Assembly: GCA_963920575.1 (NCBI GenBank)
Contig: OY986970.1
Span: forward strand, 19,292,170 to 19,356,169
Reading direction: 5' to 3'
DNA length: 64,000 nt
DNA from: Narthecium ossifragum
Lineage: Eukaryota; Streptophyta; Magnoliopsida; Dioscoreales; Nartheciaceae
A program made the position numbers and the translations under genes. The notes under the pieces are model-generated. The model did not search any database. It was not told the origin of the DNA and saw only the letters and a program-made list of their open reading frames with translations. Positions 11,607 through 21,794 of the stretch are shown here, one piece after another (within the stretch, counting starts at the first letter, position 1; every line of letters begins with the position of its first letter).

Positions 11607-12370
11607 AATAAATTCCACTTTTGAATTTTTTATGGACATATTGGTAGTTTAATTAATAATATAAATGCATATAATATTCAACTTGGCTTTAATAAATTAC
11701 TTAATAATATGATTATACATATAATATAATAAAACATATAATTTAATTAATAATATTTTCACATTTTATTAATATTATGATGCATATATTCAACTTAACT
11801 TCTGAATAACATGTTCGACATAATCAACATGAATATATTATAATAAAGTATAATAATATCACCCCACTCGTCTTATTCGACGCCTCCACCGGCGAATCCC
11901 TCTCATATCAACGCCCGATTATTTACCATCTTCGAAGGACGCCCGCTCCTCCACCACTATCGACATCAATACCCGCCCGTCCTCCACCGGGTCGTATGGC
12001 TCGGCGGTGTTGAGGGCGTTCGTCGCCGGAGACGTGGCCGCCAGCGACGTACACGTGGCCTCCACCCTACGGCGAACACGAAAAAGGATTGCATCGCCAT
12101 ATGAAATAGCATGGTGACATTGCATGGTCATACACATCAATGCATCTCCATGCGGACCCATTTATATAAATATAATAATATTTTTTATTTTAATATATAT
12201 TATAAAATAATATAAAATAAGTAAATTTCACTTTTGAAATTTTTATGAGACATATTGGTAGTTTAATTAATTATATGATAATGCATATAATATTCATATT
12301 GGTTTTAATCAATTACTTAATAATATGATAATACATATAATATGATAATGCATATAATTTAATTAAAAAT
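11607..12370. repeat. Direct AT-rich repeats (about 150 bp) flanking a GC-rich fragment
   Basis: Bases 11607-11757 and 12217-12370 are near-identical: both carry ACATATTGGTAGTTTAATTA and the later text TTACTTAATAATATGAT. Between them, about 11866-12075, lies a GC-rich coding-like stretch unlike its surroundings (for example CGCCGGAGACGTGGCCGCCA) without a convincing protein match. Possible explanations are a small LTR-like or TIR element that captured a gene fragment, or a local duplication. Confidence 0.55.
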
Positions 12371-12455
12371 ATTACTAAAGAGGTTGATTAAGGGTGACAA
12401 TCTAGCAATTGAGATGGTTATAAGACTGTTCAGAGTGCACTTTCATGCACTCATC
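12356..12455 (-). repeat. Orphan inverted copy of an Athila2-type LTR start
   Basis: Read on the minus strand from 12455 it begins CTGATGAGTGCATGAAAGTG and matches the first ~100 bases of the Athila2 LTR at 17400-17498 with few changes, in opposite orientation and 5 kb away. Only the LTR tip is present. Confidence 0.65.
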
Positions 12456-12543
12456 AGTGTTATGTGGTTTTCTCCTCTCCCTCGCGGAAATTTTGTTTTC
12501 TTTTTCTTTTCTTTTTTTACCTCTGGGGTGTTCATGAAACTTT

Positions 12544-13320
12544 ATGCAAGGTAGAAGAGTCATAAGCTTTCCGTTGACACCTTTTGACTCTGAGATTGAA
12601 AACACTCTTAGAGCCATTCGTAAGGAACAATTTCGCCAAAGAGCCGAGAAACTTCAAGTCCCTGAGCTACCTCTTGATTCATTCTACACAATGGAGCCAG
12701 TACAAGGAAACAATAATGGAAATGGTGGGGGAAACGGGAATCATAATAACAATAAAGAAGTCCAAATTAGGAATCACTTTTTACCTGGACCTTACACCTA
12801 TGCTTCTTGTATCAACCCACCTGCCATCACTGCTACACATTATGAGATTAGGATTAACTAGATTATTGCTTTACCTTTTTTCTATGGGCGTGAGAATGAG
12901 GACCTTATGAACACATTGTCAGTTTTCTTGAAATTCTTTTCATATTCAAACTCGAGCACTTTAATGACGATGCCTTTAGACTCAAGCTTTTCCCTTTTTT
13001 TTTGAAAGACAAGGCTAAACATTGGCTTCAAACCTTAGCTTCAAATTCGATTTCAATATGTGACCAACTTCAGGATGTTTTCCTTAAAAAATATTTCCAT
13101 ATTATTAAAACTCAAAATTATCGTACTATGATTATATCTTTTAAGCAAAATGAGGATGAGATGTTTTATGAAGCATGTGAAAGATTTAAGGATCTACTTA
13201 GAAAGTGTCCCCATCATGAGGTAGCTGAGTGGCAGCTAACTCATTCGTTTTATATTGGTCTCAATGATCGTTACAGGACGATGGTCGAAGCCTGCTGCGG
13301 GGTATTATTCTAGTAAACAT
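12544..13320 (+). pseudogene. Athila1 gag core (broken)
   Basis: The frame starting at 12544 gives DSEIENTLRAIRKEQFRQRA, the basic N-terminal block of Athila/Tat gag, then an Asn/Gly-rich stretch and NHFLPGPYTYASCINPP. The frame is lost near 12860. The core resumes at 13002 with KDKAKHWLQTLASNSI, FLKKYF and RKCPHHEVAEWQLTHSFYIG, the conserved gag assembly region. At least one frameshift and a stop make it non-functional. Confidence 0.75.
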
Positions 13321-13509
13321 TGAACTAATCTTTGGAAAATATATGACAACCTTGCTGAAAATTCACAACATAACGCCTAAATGTCTAGGAGTCGGTCTAC
13401 CACTGTTCGTAATTCTCGAGAAATTCATGAAATTTCTGAATTCTAAAATCTCTCCGCACAAGTAGCCCTCCTAACTAGAGATTTAAATCAGCTGAAGACA
13501 GGTCAAACT

Positions 13510-13719
13510 TTGACTCAATTATTGCCTCACACTTCTCCTGAGACATGTGCCCTTTGTCTTAACTCTGATCATCCTATTACTGATTGTCATTTGGCTCCCA
13601 ATTTCCCTGACTTTGTTCAGGAACATGTCAATGCAACTCATGGTTTTTCCAAACCTCAAAACAACCCTTATTTTAATACCTATAATCCGGATTGGCGAAA
13701 TCATCCTAATTTTAATTGA
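13510..13719 (+). pseudogene. Athila1 gag zinc knuckle
   Basis: CALCLNSDHPITDC at 13546-13587 is a CX2CX4HX4C knuckle used for RNA packaging. It is followed by the NPYFNTYNPDWRNHPNFN stretch typical of these gag proteins. The frame ends in a stop at 13717-13719. The open stretch 13888-14136 continues the gag C-terminal coiled region (LEKRLGQLSNDMA). Confidence 0.75.
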
Positions 13720-14168
13720 AAGGCACAACAACAGTCAAGTAACTTTCAATCGCAAAATAATACAACTAATACTTCTACTTTCAAGTACCCACTGAACCCT
13801 TCCACAAATCCAAATCCTGGGTACCCTCCACATTATCCGCATAATACATCTTAGCCTCCTCCTCTTGAACCATCTATTGAGCCCACTTTGACTGCAATCA
13901 TGGCTATACTTTTGGAGATGATGTGTGATATCAATAGGGACATGCCATCTATGAAGGATGAAATTTCGACCGTCAAAGTTGATGTCTCTTTTTTGATAAA
14001 TAACTTATCTTCAACGATTCAATATGTATCAAAATTAGAAAAACGACTTGGGCAGTTATCTAATGACATGGCTACAAGAGAAGAAGAACACCTGTCGAGT
14101 CAACCTGTGACCAACTCTAGGGCCAACACTATGTAGAAAGTCAAAACATTGAGAGTGTCAAGGCCGTT

Positions 14169-14432
14169 GTGACTCTTACAAGTGGCAAAACCATAGACAA
14201 TCAAATAGGTGAACCAGCCAATCCGACCGATCGATTGGCCGATCTGATAATCAATCGGTCGTTGGACGATCGATCGACTGAGAAACCCATCAATCGGGCA
14301 ACCCGAGATGATTCTTATCTTCCACATGATTATGATCCAACTGATGCTAGAAACCCTAATCCAGTTAAATATATTCCAAAAGTTCCTTTTCCTGCAGCCA
14401 TTAAGGATCCTTTTTCAACCATAAAATCCTGA
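14169..14432 (+). pseudogene. Athila1 gag-protease linker with in-frame GATC repeats
   Basis: It begins LTSGKTI, matching the LRSGK linker of related elements, then reads Asp/Arg-rich text (PTDRLADLIINRSLDDRSTE) produced by a cluster of GATCGATC-type motifs at 14215-14300. It ends at a stop before the protease. Confidence 0.55.
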
Positions 14433-14613
14433 AAAAACTGTCGAAGAGAGCCTTGAGACCTTTAAACAAGTCAATATCAACATACCATTACTTGATGCTA
14501 TCCGACAAATTCCTTCATATGCTAAATTTCTTAAGGATCTGTGTACCCATAAACGTCAAGCTAAATCCAAAGTTTTCAAAAAGATTTTTATTACCAAGTA
14601 AGTTAGTTCAATT

Positions 14614-15075
14614 TTGAAACATGATACACCACCCAAACTGAAGGACCCTGGTCCCCCTACCATACCCTGTTGTATAGGAAACTACCATATTGATGGTGCC
14701 CTTCTAGATTTAAGTGCAAGTGTGAACCTTATGCCTTATTACATGCACAAGGAATTTGGTATGAGAGAACTTAAAGAGACACCGATAATTTTGCAATTAA
14801 CTAATAGATCCATTAAGAAACCTAGAGGTATCTTGGAGGATGTTTTAGTTAAGGTGGATAATTTCTTCTTTCATATTGACTTTGTGATCTTGGATATAGA
14901 ACATGTTGTCCACTGCAAAAAGACCATACCTCTCATCTTAGGACGCCCCTTTTTTGCCACAACAAATGCATGTATAAACTGTCGAACTGCTGTGATGGAT
15001 GATTTTTTTTGTCACATGCATGTTAAATTGAATATTTCTAAAACTACATGTTTGCCTGAGAGTGATGATGAATGA
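14614..15075 (+). pseudogene. Athila1 aspartic protease
   Basis: A retropepsin-like domain: DGALLDLSASVNLMPY stands where related elements have LDLGAS(I/V)NVMPY, followed by LQLTNRSIKKPRGILEDVLV and, at the C-terminal side, IPLILGRPFFAT. The glycine of the active-site loop is replaced by serine (DLSAS), which I expect to impair it. The next 45 bases run into the LTR of element A. Confidence 0.8.
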
Positions 15076-15119
15076 TATAGTATTGACACATTGACTGAAT
15101 GTATTGATGCTAGGTCATA

Positions 15120-17399
15120 TGTCACGCCCCGACCCAAAAAATCCATCCAGATCGAGACGTGAGCCACCTAAACCTGTTTACATCATCAATAGACGCACAC
15201 TTATATAACTGCTACGAGTTTGAACAATTTGGTCCTCCAGTTCATAAAAAAATTCGACAGAATCTTCTTTATAATTATAGCATAAGAAACATGTACATTT
15301 TATAATTTCAACATCACATTCCTCAACATCTACATTAAAGAATATTACAACATTTTTCAGTTAGAACTGAATTAATAATCATACAATTCTGTTCTTGGAT
15401 ACATCAAATTATACATCAATTTATACATCATTGATGAAAACTGTAAATTAATTGTAGAAGAACTCATCGAAGCTCCAAGTCCTCGATCACCTCAGAATAT
15501 AGCACCATCTTTTAGAAGAACACATGAAAAGAAGGAACTGCATCGCCGATGTAGCCCAGGTAGTGTGAGCAAGAATGCCCAGTAAGGTTCTACACTACAT
15601 CATACTCAAGGAAGGGGAAACCACAACAGTATTGTCCTTCATCCCAAGTCTAAGGTGCCACTGGAAGCATCACACTTCATCGATCCAGAATGGGCCCCTA
15701 AATAGGGTCACCCTCACCCAAGCGGTGAAACAAGGAGGACGGCCAACATGAGCCCGGACGCAGGGTCGGTGCATCACCGCTGCACTCACCGTACACCACC
15801 CCTTATACTGGGACATATGTCATGGACATCCACATCCACACTTAGGCCCTTGGAACAAACAGACAATACGACCTCTACTCCTCAATAACAATATAATATT
15901 TCAGTCCGACTACCTAATAATCCTCGAATGATATAAAAAATAATCATTGATGACAATAACGTCATAATCCTCGACTACCCAAACCTCGGTCCTATGGCTA
16001 AATCCGGGCTACCCGAGAACCCCGGATCGACGATCAAATCCATTGCCTACCACCTAGCCTTAATGCTTCTAATACAATCAAGATGCATGTAATGCTCAGG
16101 CACAGAGATACAGAAATATAAGCATGCAACAGTATGACATCACAACATACAACGCTAGGCGTAGCCTACAGCTTGCCAAAGGATAAACATAGCAAGGGGT
16201 CTAAAGCAGTAAAGATCTATCTAGCAAAGCAATTATAACAAACACCCAATAGATCAAAATCTGACATTACAACAGCGTCCACAGCCGTCAATCGCAATTT
16301 CTACAACGGGATACAACCCCGGCTAAACAATACACAATAGTTACAAAACACATTAACTAGGGCACATCCTCGACCCAATTAATTATCTAAACATCCCAAG
16401 GGCATGACTCTCTTGGTTCAACCACGAGCTACCCATAGGGCTTAGAGTATACAATACATGGATACTAAACATACTCCATAATCAAATGTTAATTAAGCTA
16501 GAAGATTAGCAACTTAAAACAAACTTGTCGAAGTCAAGGGATTAATCTCCCAAAACTTATCAAATCATCATGTATCTACCGAATACTGCTAAGAACATCA
16601 ATTCAAGGTAAAAGATAGATTAAACATGTTACAATTGACTAATCATACTTTGATTATATATGACCGACAAGGTAAGGATATACTCTAGGTTTCACTATGT
16701 TCGTCCGATTAATACGAAACTTGACATGCATGTTCATTACTAGCTTCCAAAACATCTACTCGAAATTCGATTCAAACGGATAAGCGGAAATAAATGAAAA
16801 CCACGTATTTCGGCTTTCAACCAAAAATGCGAAAAGAGGCATAAATACCTCAAAAACCTCTCCAATCAAAGCCAAAACTCCTAAAACAATCCTAATTAAC
16901 CTTGGGGATAAGTTACACGAGGATCAGGTTAAACAAAGGTTGAAATTCCATTAAATTAGCTAACTAATTTCTTAATTTCAGTTTCGCAGTAGTTCCATAG
17001 AACATTCACCAAAATTCGTATATAAATCCAAAAATCACGAAACCAGCGGCAATTGAAAGAGAACTCGATGATCTACAACTTTCATCTTGGAAGTTGGTCG
17101 AGATCATGCACATATGGTGCAGAAGTCCGGCTCGAACACACCAGTTCAGCTAAAAACAGAGATTAGGGTAATTCCGGGAAAAACAATGCATAAAACCCAA
17201 ATAAATCTCAATCAAATCTTCAAAGACTTCAATCAATAATTTAGCATGCTTAGAGGGACCAATTAGCACAAAGAAAACAACAAATCAAATAACCAAACCC
17301 TAACTTAAGCTTAACCCAAGTTAAGGTAGAAACCCTACCTTAAACGCTAAATCCGTTGTTAACCTTGCCTAATCCGCCTCCCTTTCTCGCCGTCGCCGT
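15120..17399 (-). mobile_element. Element A: left LTR, part 1 (chromovirus family, minus)
   Basis: It starts TGTCACGCCCCGACCC, the inverse of the LTR end GGGGTGTGACA found throughout the window. It carries the two conserved LTR modules at 15541-15600 and 15995-16030. It is cut at 17399 by the Athila2 LTR, and the rest of this LTR is found at 60645-61040. Nothing coding is seen. Confidence 0.8.
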
Positions 17400-17764
17400 T
17401 GATGAGTGCATGAAAGTGCACTCTGAACAACCTTAAAACCATCTCAATTGCTATATCTTCACCCTTAATCAACTTCTTTAGCATTATTTTTATACTTTTA
17501 TATGCTTCACATAGTTGTTTGGAAAATGCAGGAAATTGGAGCTAAAAGAAGCTGAAAAGAGTATATGCATCAACTTCAACAATTAATCTGTACCTGCTCA
17601 TGAAGAACTAGATGATGTGCCATATATGGCTAGAAAGCTCTTGAAGTCTAGATTCTGGGGAATTTTACGGTTCGTGATTCCGAGTTTCCTAGAGGAAGTT
17701 ACGGCAATTTCAGTACCGATGCGCAGTCTGAATGGCAGAAAGGAAAATAAGCTGGAAGTCCGAG

Positions 17765-18115
17765 CGATCCGCCGATCGATCGGATCTCACAGAATCGTGA
17801 CAGAACATGCATTTTTTGGCTGAATATGATCCGATCGATCCCTCCTTCGCTCCTATAGGGTCCGATCGATCCGACACCAATGGTCCGATCGATCGGACTC
17901 GGAAAAAGTCAAAAACAGCGGATTTTTACTCAACCAATCGATCCAACATTCATAATCCGATCGATCGGACTTGGGAATTAAAGGGTGACAGAACGTATGC
18001 TTTTTAGAGGAGCAGAGTTTGATCGATCCGTCCATCGATCGGACACGGGCGAAGTTAGAAGATTGGAGATTTCAAGAGACCGATCGATCCAACATCCCGA
18101 GAAGGATCGATCGGA
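17765..18115. repeat. GATC palindrome array in Athila2 LTR
   Basis: About ten copies of CCGATCGATCGGA-type palindromes and half-sites separated by short unrelated spacers, ending roughly 60 bp upstream of the TATA box. Confidence 0.85.
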
Positions 18116-18173
18116 CTTGCCCAGTGACGAAAATCAACGGTTCTGATTAATCCGAGTTTACTAATTCTTGGAC

Positions 18174-18184
18174 CCTATAAATAG
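18174..18184 (+). promoter_or_regulatory. TATA box of Athila2 LTR
   Basis: CTATAAATAGG, followed by the presumed transcription start. The same motif stands at the same relative place in the LTRs of C, C-prime and E. Confidence 0.7.
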
Positions 18185-18499
18185 GAAACTTAGGGCTAAT
18201 CAAACGGGACTTCTTGGACGTTTTTGGAGGCTCTTTTCAGGACTTTTTCAAGAGGAAGAAGATGGAGGAATCTCCATCCATGGCCGAGTAATCCGCGGGC
18301 ATGGCGGACGGATGATCTAGCGAGGACTAGGGCTTCTTCTCCAACAGTGGTTCATAGTTTTTAATCTTTATTGTTAAACTCTTCTTATGTATTGGATCTT
18401 CACAGATTGCTTTGTGGTTAAACATTATTATAAATCCAGTCATGCTTCTTTTATGATATTGTGATCACATAGTTATCTCCTTTGATTCTCCTACCGAGT

Positions 18500-18750
18500 C
18501 TCGTGAGACCTTTGCTATGCATTGCCCGTAGTGACAACTGGTATTGTGTATTCTTAGGGATCTGGTTAGATAAGGTTGGGGCTCTATACCGAGAGATCTT
18601 TGATATGCATTGCCGATTGTGAGAGTTGGTATTGTGTATTCTTAGGGATCTGGTTAGAGTTAGGGCTTTGTCCCGATGAACTTTTGCTGCGCGTTGCCTG
18701 TAGTGACAACCGGTATCGTGTATTCTTAGGTTTGGTTGGATGAAGTTAGA
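18500..18750 (+). repeat. Three-unit tandem repeat (about 85-90 bp) in Athila2 LTR
   Basis: Units share GCATTGCC, TGGTATTGTGTATTCTTAGG and GATCTGGTTAGA; the third unit is the most divergent. The repeat lies downstream of the TATA box, so it would be transcribed. It is absent from the related LTR of element E. Confidence 0.7.
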
Positions 18751-19131
18751 ACTATAAAAAGGAGGAACCAATCGTAGGAAGAGACATTTATATTTTATCA
18801 GATTCATAATTCTATATCTTCCGGTTAAGGCGATTGGGATGTGAATCCCTTAACTGAGTATTATATGAACCATTGAGAAGAGAAGAACCTTAATCCGAGT
18901 GAAGTGATTCTTGAAGCCTAGCCTTATCAAAAGCCTGATATCTTTAGTTAACATTACATTATCATTAATCCTTTGATCTAATTTAATTTAGTTAGCTTTC
19001 TTCATTGTTTTCAACTCATTGTTATCTGTGTTTCTGGATCTTTCCTGCTTGTCTCTCTGTGGGATTCGACCTCTCTTATGCTGTACTGCACCGCGACCGC
19101 TGTGCGTGACACATTTGAGCGACATCAAAAA

Positions 19132-19150
19132 TTGGCGCCGTTGCCGGGGA
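19132..19150 (+). other. Athila2 primer-binding site
   Basis: TTGGCGCCGTTGCCGGGGA, the standard priming site of Athila/Tat elements, four bases after the LTR end. Confidence 0.85.
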
Positions 19151-19345
19151 GACGGTTCAGAAAAGCGCCAGAATCAACAGATCACGATGATTGAAGACAT
19201 CGAAGGCGGTAACTTTGTTCCTTTTTCTTTGGATTTTTATTTCTTTTTCCTTAGTTTTCTTTATTTTCTTTTTAGTTTTGTTTTGAATTTTCGTTTTATT
19301 TTTACTTGGTGAAAAAAAAACTGACCAAAAAAGAAAAAAAAAAGG

Positions 19346-20824
19346 ATGGAAAATGAATTATATCATGACTATTTGAGATCATGTTCTATGAAGTCAAGAG
19401 ATGGAATGTCTCAAACAACAGTTCGTAAGAAAAGTATATACGAATTGAGCTTGGAGAATAGAACGAGTCATGTTTCTGTCAATGAGTATCTTCCTACTTA
19501 TATGATTAACGCATTGAAAAGAAAGATTTCATCCTTTGCACAAAAGAATGATGAGACATTATGTGATGCATGGCAACGATTTATCAGTTTAATAGCTTCA
19601 TGCCCTCAACATGCTTATCCTAATTGGCGTTTAGTTAGCTATTTTTATTATGGATTAACTGAGCATGAACGTCAAATTCTTGAAACAAGATGCAGGGGTG
19701 AGTTTTTGCAGATTGATCCAGATGAAGCTATGAAGTATTTGGATGAGCTTGTTGAGACGACTCATACACAGACAGTTCCGGAGCGTTGGGATGATTATCA
19801 TGGCCATATCACTGCCAAATTCTACAAGCATCCCATTGTCGCCTCAACGTCCAACAGCTATCTGCAACCCAATGAGCCTTTCTACTCTTATCCTAGTGCT
19901 TATGATGATTATGTGCATGATACTTATGTTGCTACTTCCCATGATGTGGATGTTGATGAGCCTAACACGTATGATGCATGTGTCGATGACTTTAGTGCTT
20001 GTGATGCATACGTCCATGATTTTAATGCTTATGGTGCACATGCTCAAGATGTTCATGTTGATGATGCATATGCTCATGACTGTAGTGCTAGTGTGCATGT
20101 TCAAAATTCTAGTCCTATTGATGCACAAGCTATTGATTCTAGTATGTGTGATGCATATGCACATGATTTCAGCGCTCCTACGCATGTTCATGATACTAAC
20201 ATTCACTATGCATATGCTCATGATTCCAATGTTAGTAATGCACATGTTTATGCTTCTGATGCTGAAGATGCACATGTTTCTGCTCAAGCTCAACTTTCTA
20301 TGACAGAGATTTTGGACTTACTTAAGGAGGCTAAAACCAAGCCTAATTTTGACTCTTTCATTCTGCAGTTACTTATGAAGGATGAGGAGAAAGCACACCA
20401 ACTATGCGAGGTAATCACATCTTTTAGCGTGCATGAAGTTGGATGGACACATCATATGGAAGAAGACGAAGTACTCCAGTACGGGCCGGACAGCAATGAG
20501 GAAGGTCTGGAAGACTTCCAAGACCACCAGGACCAGGTATTCGTTGAACCTCCATCGGCTGAACTTCAAGTCATTGCTTCTAAGCCGCGAGGTATATTTC
20601 CAGTGTTTATTTCATCTCCTTGGATAGTCAGGAAGAACATGACCTTGATAGATATTTTTAAATTGCCCTTGGGGTCCAAAAACAATGATGCGATCAACCG
20701 ATCGCAAAGCAAGGCCAACCGAGCCAAACCAACCAAGCCAGACCAACCAAGCCAGACCCTCGACCTAACACGGTCCGACCGGGTCGGAGGAACGGGTCAT
20801 CACATCATATACTATGATTTCTGA
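19346..20824 (+). CDS. Athila2 gag-like polyprotein with His/Asp-rich repeats
   Basis: An uninterrupted 492-codon frame. Residues about 50-130 match the gag core of these elements (FAQKNDETLCDAWQRFISL, CPQHAYPNWRLVSYFYYGL). Residues about 190-315 are a degenerate repeat rich in Asp, His, Ala and Tyr (HDFNAYGAHAQDVHVDDAYA), which could bind divalent metal, though that is only inference. After it comes SKPRGIFPVFISSPWIV and MTLIDIFK, shared with the post-protease region of element E. No zinc knuckle or protease is present, so the frame looks like a fusion after an internal deletion. The last ~50 codons are read through an inserted LTR tip (20668-20804). It is probably not functional as a normal gag. 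Confidence 0.7.
   Translation: MENELYHDYLRSCSMKSRDGMSQTTVRKKSIYELSLENRTSHVSVNEYLPTYMINALKRKISSFAQKNDETLCDAWQRFISLIASCPQHAYPNWRLVSYFYYGLTEHERQILETRCRGEFLQIDPDEAMKYLDELVETTHTQTVPERWDDYHGHITAKFYKHPIVASTSNSYLQPNEPFYSYPSAYDDYVHDTYVATSHDVDVDEPNTYDACVDDFSACDAYVHDFNAYGAHAQDVHVDDAYAHDCSASVHVQNSSPIDAQAIDSSMCDAYAHDFSAPTHVHDTNIHYAYAHDSNVSNAHVYASDAEDAHVSAQAQLSMTEILDLLKEAKTKPNFDSFILQLLMKDEEKAHQLCEVITSFSVHEVGWTHHMEEDEVLQYGPDSNEEGLEDFQDHQDQVFVEPPSAELQVIASKPRGIFPVFISSPWIVRKNMTLIDIFKLPLGSKNNDAINRSQSKANRAKPTKPDQPSQTLDLTRSDRVGGTGHHIIYYDF
20668..20804 (-). repeat. Chromoviral LTR tip inserted in the Athila2 frame
   Basis: Read on the minus strand it is the first ~137 bases of the D-type LTR: the start TGTGATGACCCGTTCCTCC, then the GTGTTAGGTCGAGGGTC and GGTTGATCGCATCAT text. 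No full LTR or clear target duplication is present. The plus-strand gag frame stays open across it. Confidence 0.7.
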
Positions 20825-21147
20825 TAAATTGTCTAATATTTTGGAAGAATATGACTCTAATGATATGTACTGGATATTGCACAATTGAAAGATGACATTG
20901 AAACACGCAAATCAGCTCTACCAATCGAGCCGATCGATCGACCAGACAACCAATCCATCGAGCAGAGCACAGCGGGTACAGAAACTGTTTCGTCGTTGGT
21001 TGAACCCCTTCCACCGCTCTCTTCTACTCCCGTACCTTCTTTACTAGAAACACCACCTGATTTAGAATTAAAACTATAGCATAAAATGTTAAAATATGTT
21101 TTTTAGGGACAAATTCCTCTCTTCCCGTTATCATCTCTTCTTCACTT
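20825..21147 (+). pseudogene. Athila2 protease-RT linker (broken)
   Basis: The stretch 20885-21079 reads a linker (IEPIDRPDNQSIEQ, then PLPPLSSTPVPSLLETPPDL) including a GATCGATC motif at 20930-20940. A frame stop separates it from the RT remnant. Confidence 0.5.
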
Positions 21148-21794
21148 ATGAGTGATCAAGAGAGTAAACTTATAAAGGTTCTGAAACTCCATAGGAAAGC
21201 CTCAGGATGGTCAGTGACCGATCTGAAAGGTATCGACCCTTCGATTTGCATGCATAAGATTCATCTCGAGGATGAATCCAAAACTGTTAGGGAGATGCAA
21301 CGTCACCTCAACCCAAATATAAAAGAGGTGGTGAAGAAAAATGTAGCGAAACTTCTTGATGCAAGTACTATTTACTCAATTTCTAATAGCCACTAGGTCT
21401 GCCCTACACAAGTAGTTTCTAAGAAATCAGGCTTAACAGCTGTAGAAAATGAGAACGGTGAGCATATCCCTATGTGCCAGACAACGGGGTCGTGTTTGCA
21501 TAGATTATAGGAAACTAAATGCCTTAACTAGGAAAGATCATTTTCCCTTACCTTTTATTGATCAAATTTTAGAAAGAATTTCTGGTCAGAGATATTATTG
21601 TTTCCTAAATGAATATTCAGATTATAATCAGGTTACAGTTATCCTCAAGATGAAGAGAAGATCACTTTCGCATGCCCTTTTGGTACTTTCGCATACCGTA
21701 GGATGCCTTTTAGTCTTTGTAATGCATCGATGACTTTTCAAAAGTTTATGATCACCATCTTCTCTGATATGATTAATAAATTTCTTGAAGTCTT
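21148..21794 (+). pseudogene. Athila2 reverse transcriptase, N-terminal half
   Basis: Athila/Tat RT text: KASGWSVTDLKGIDPSICMH, then RHLNPNIKEVVKKNVAKLLD, then CIDYRKLNALTRKDHFPLPF (21487-21546), then ACPFGTFAYRRMPFSLCNA and FSDMINKFLEVF. Stops and frameshifts are present near 21396, 21445 and 21730. It ends at 21794, immediately before the catalytic F-x-DD motif, where solo LTR B is inserted. The C-terminal half resumes at 60404. Confidence 0.88.

Larger units (their letters stand above)
12456..15119 (+). mobile_element. Athila1: relic of an Athila/Tat-like Ty3/gypsy element
   Basis: Remnants of gag, a zinc knuckle and an aspartic protease lie in the right order on the plus strand (see the next three entries). 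There is no LTR or primer-binding site before gag, and the element stops at 15119 where an LTR of element A begins. Reverse transcriptase is missing. Confidence 0.75.
17400..19127 (+). mobile_element. Athila2: 5' LTR
   Basis: A 1728-bp LTR beginning TGATGAGTGCATGAAAGTGC and ending GCGACATCA, directly followed by a TTGGCGCCGTTGCCGGGGA primer-binding site. Its middle is homologous to the LTR of element E (shared text AGCTGAAAAGAGTATATG and TTACGGTTCGTGATTCCGAG). It contains a GATC palindrome array, a TATA box (18174-18184) and a three-unit tandem repeat. The 3' LTR is missing. Confidence 0.88.
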
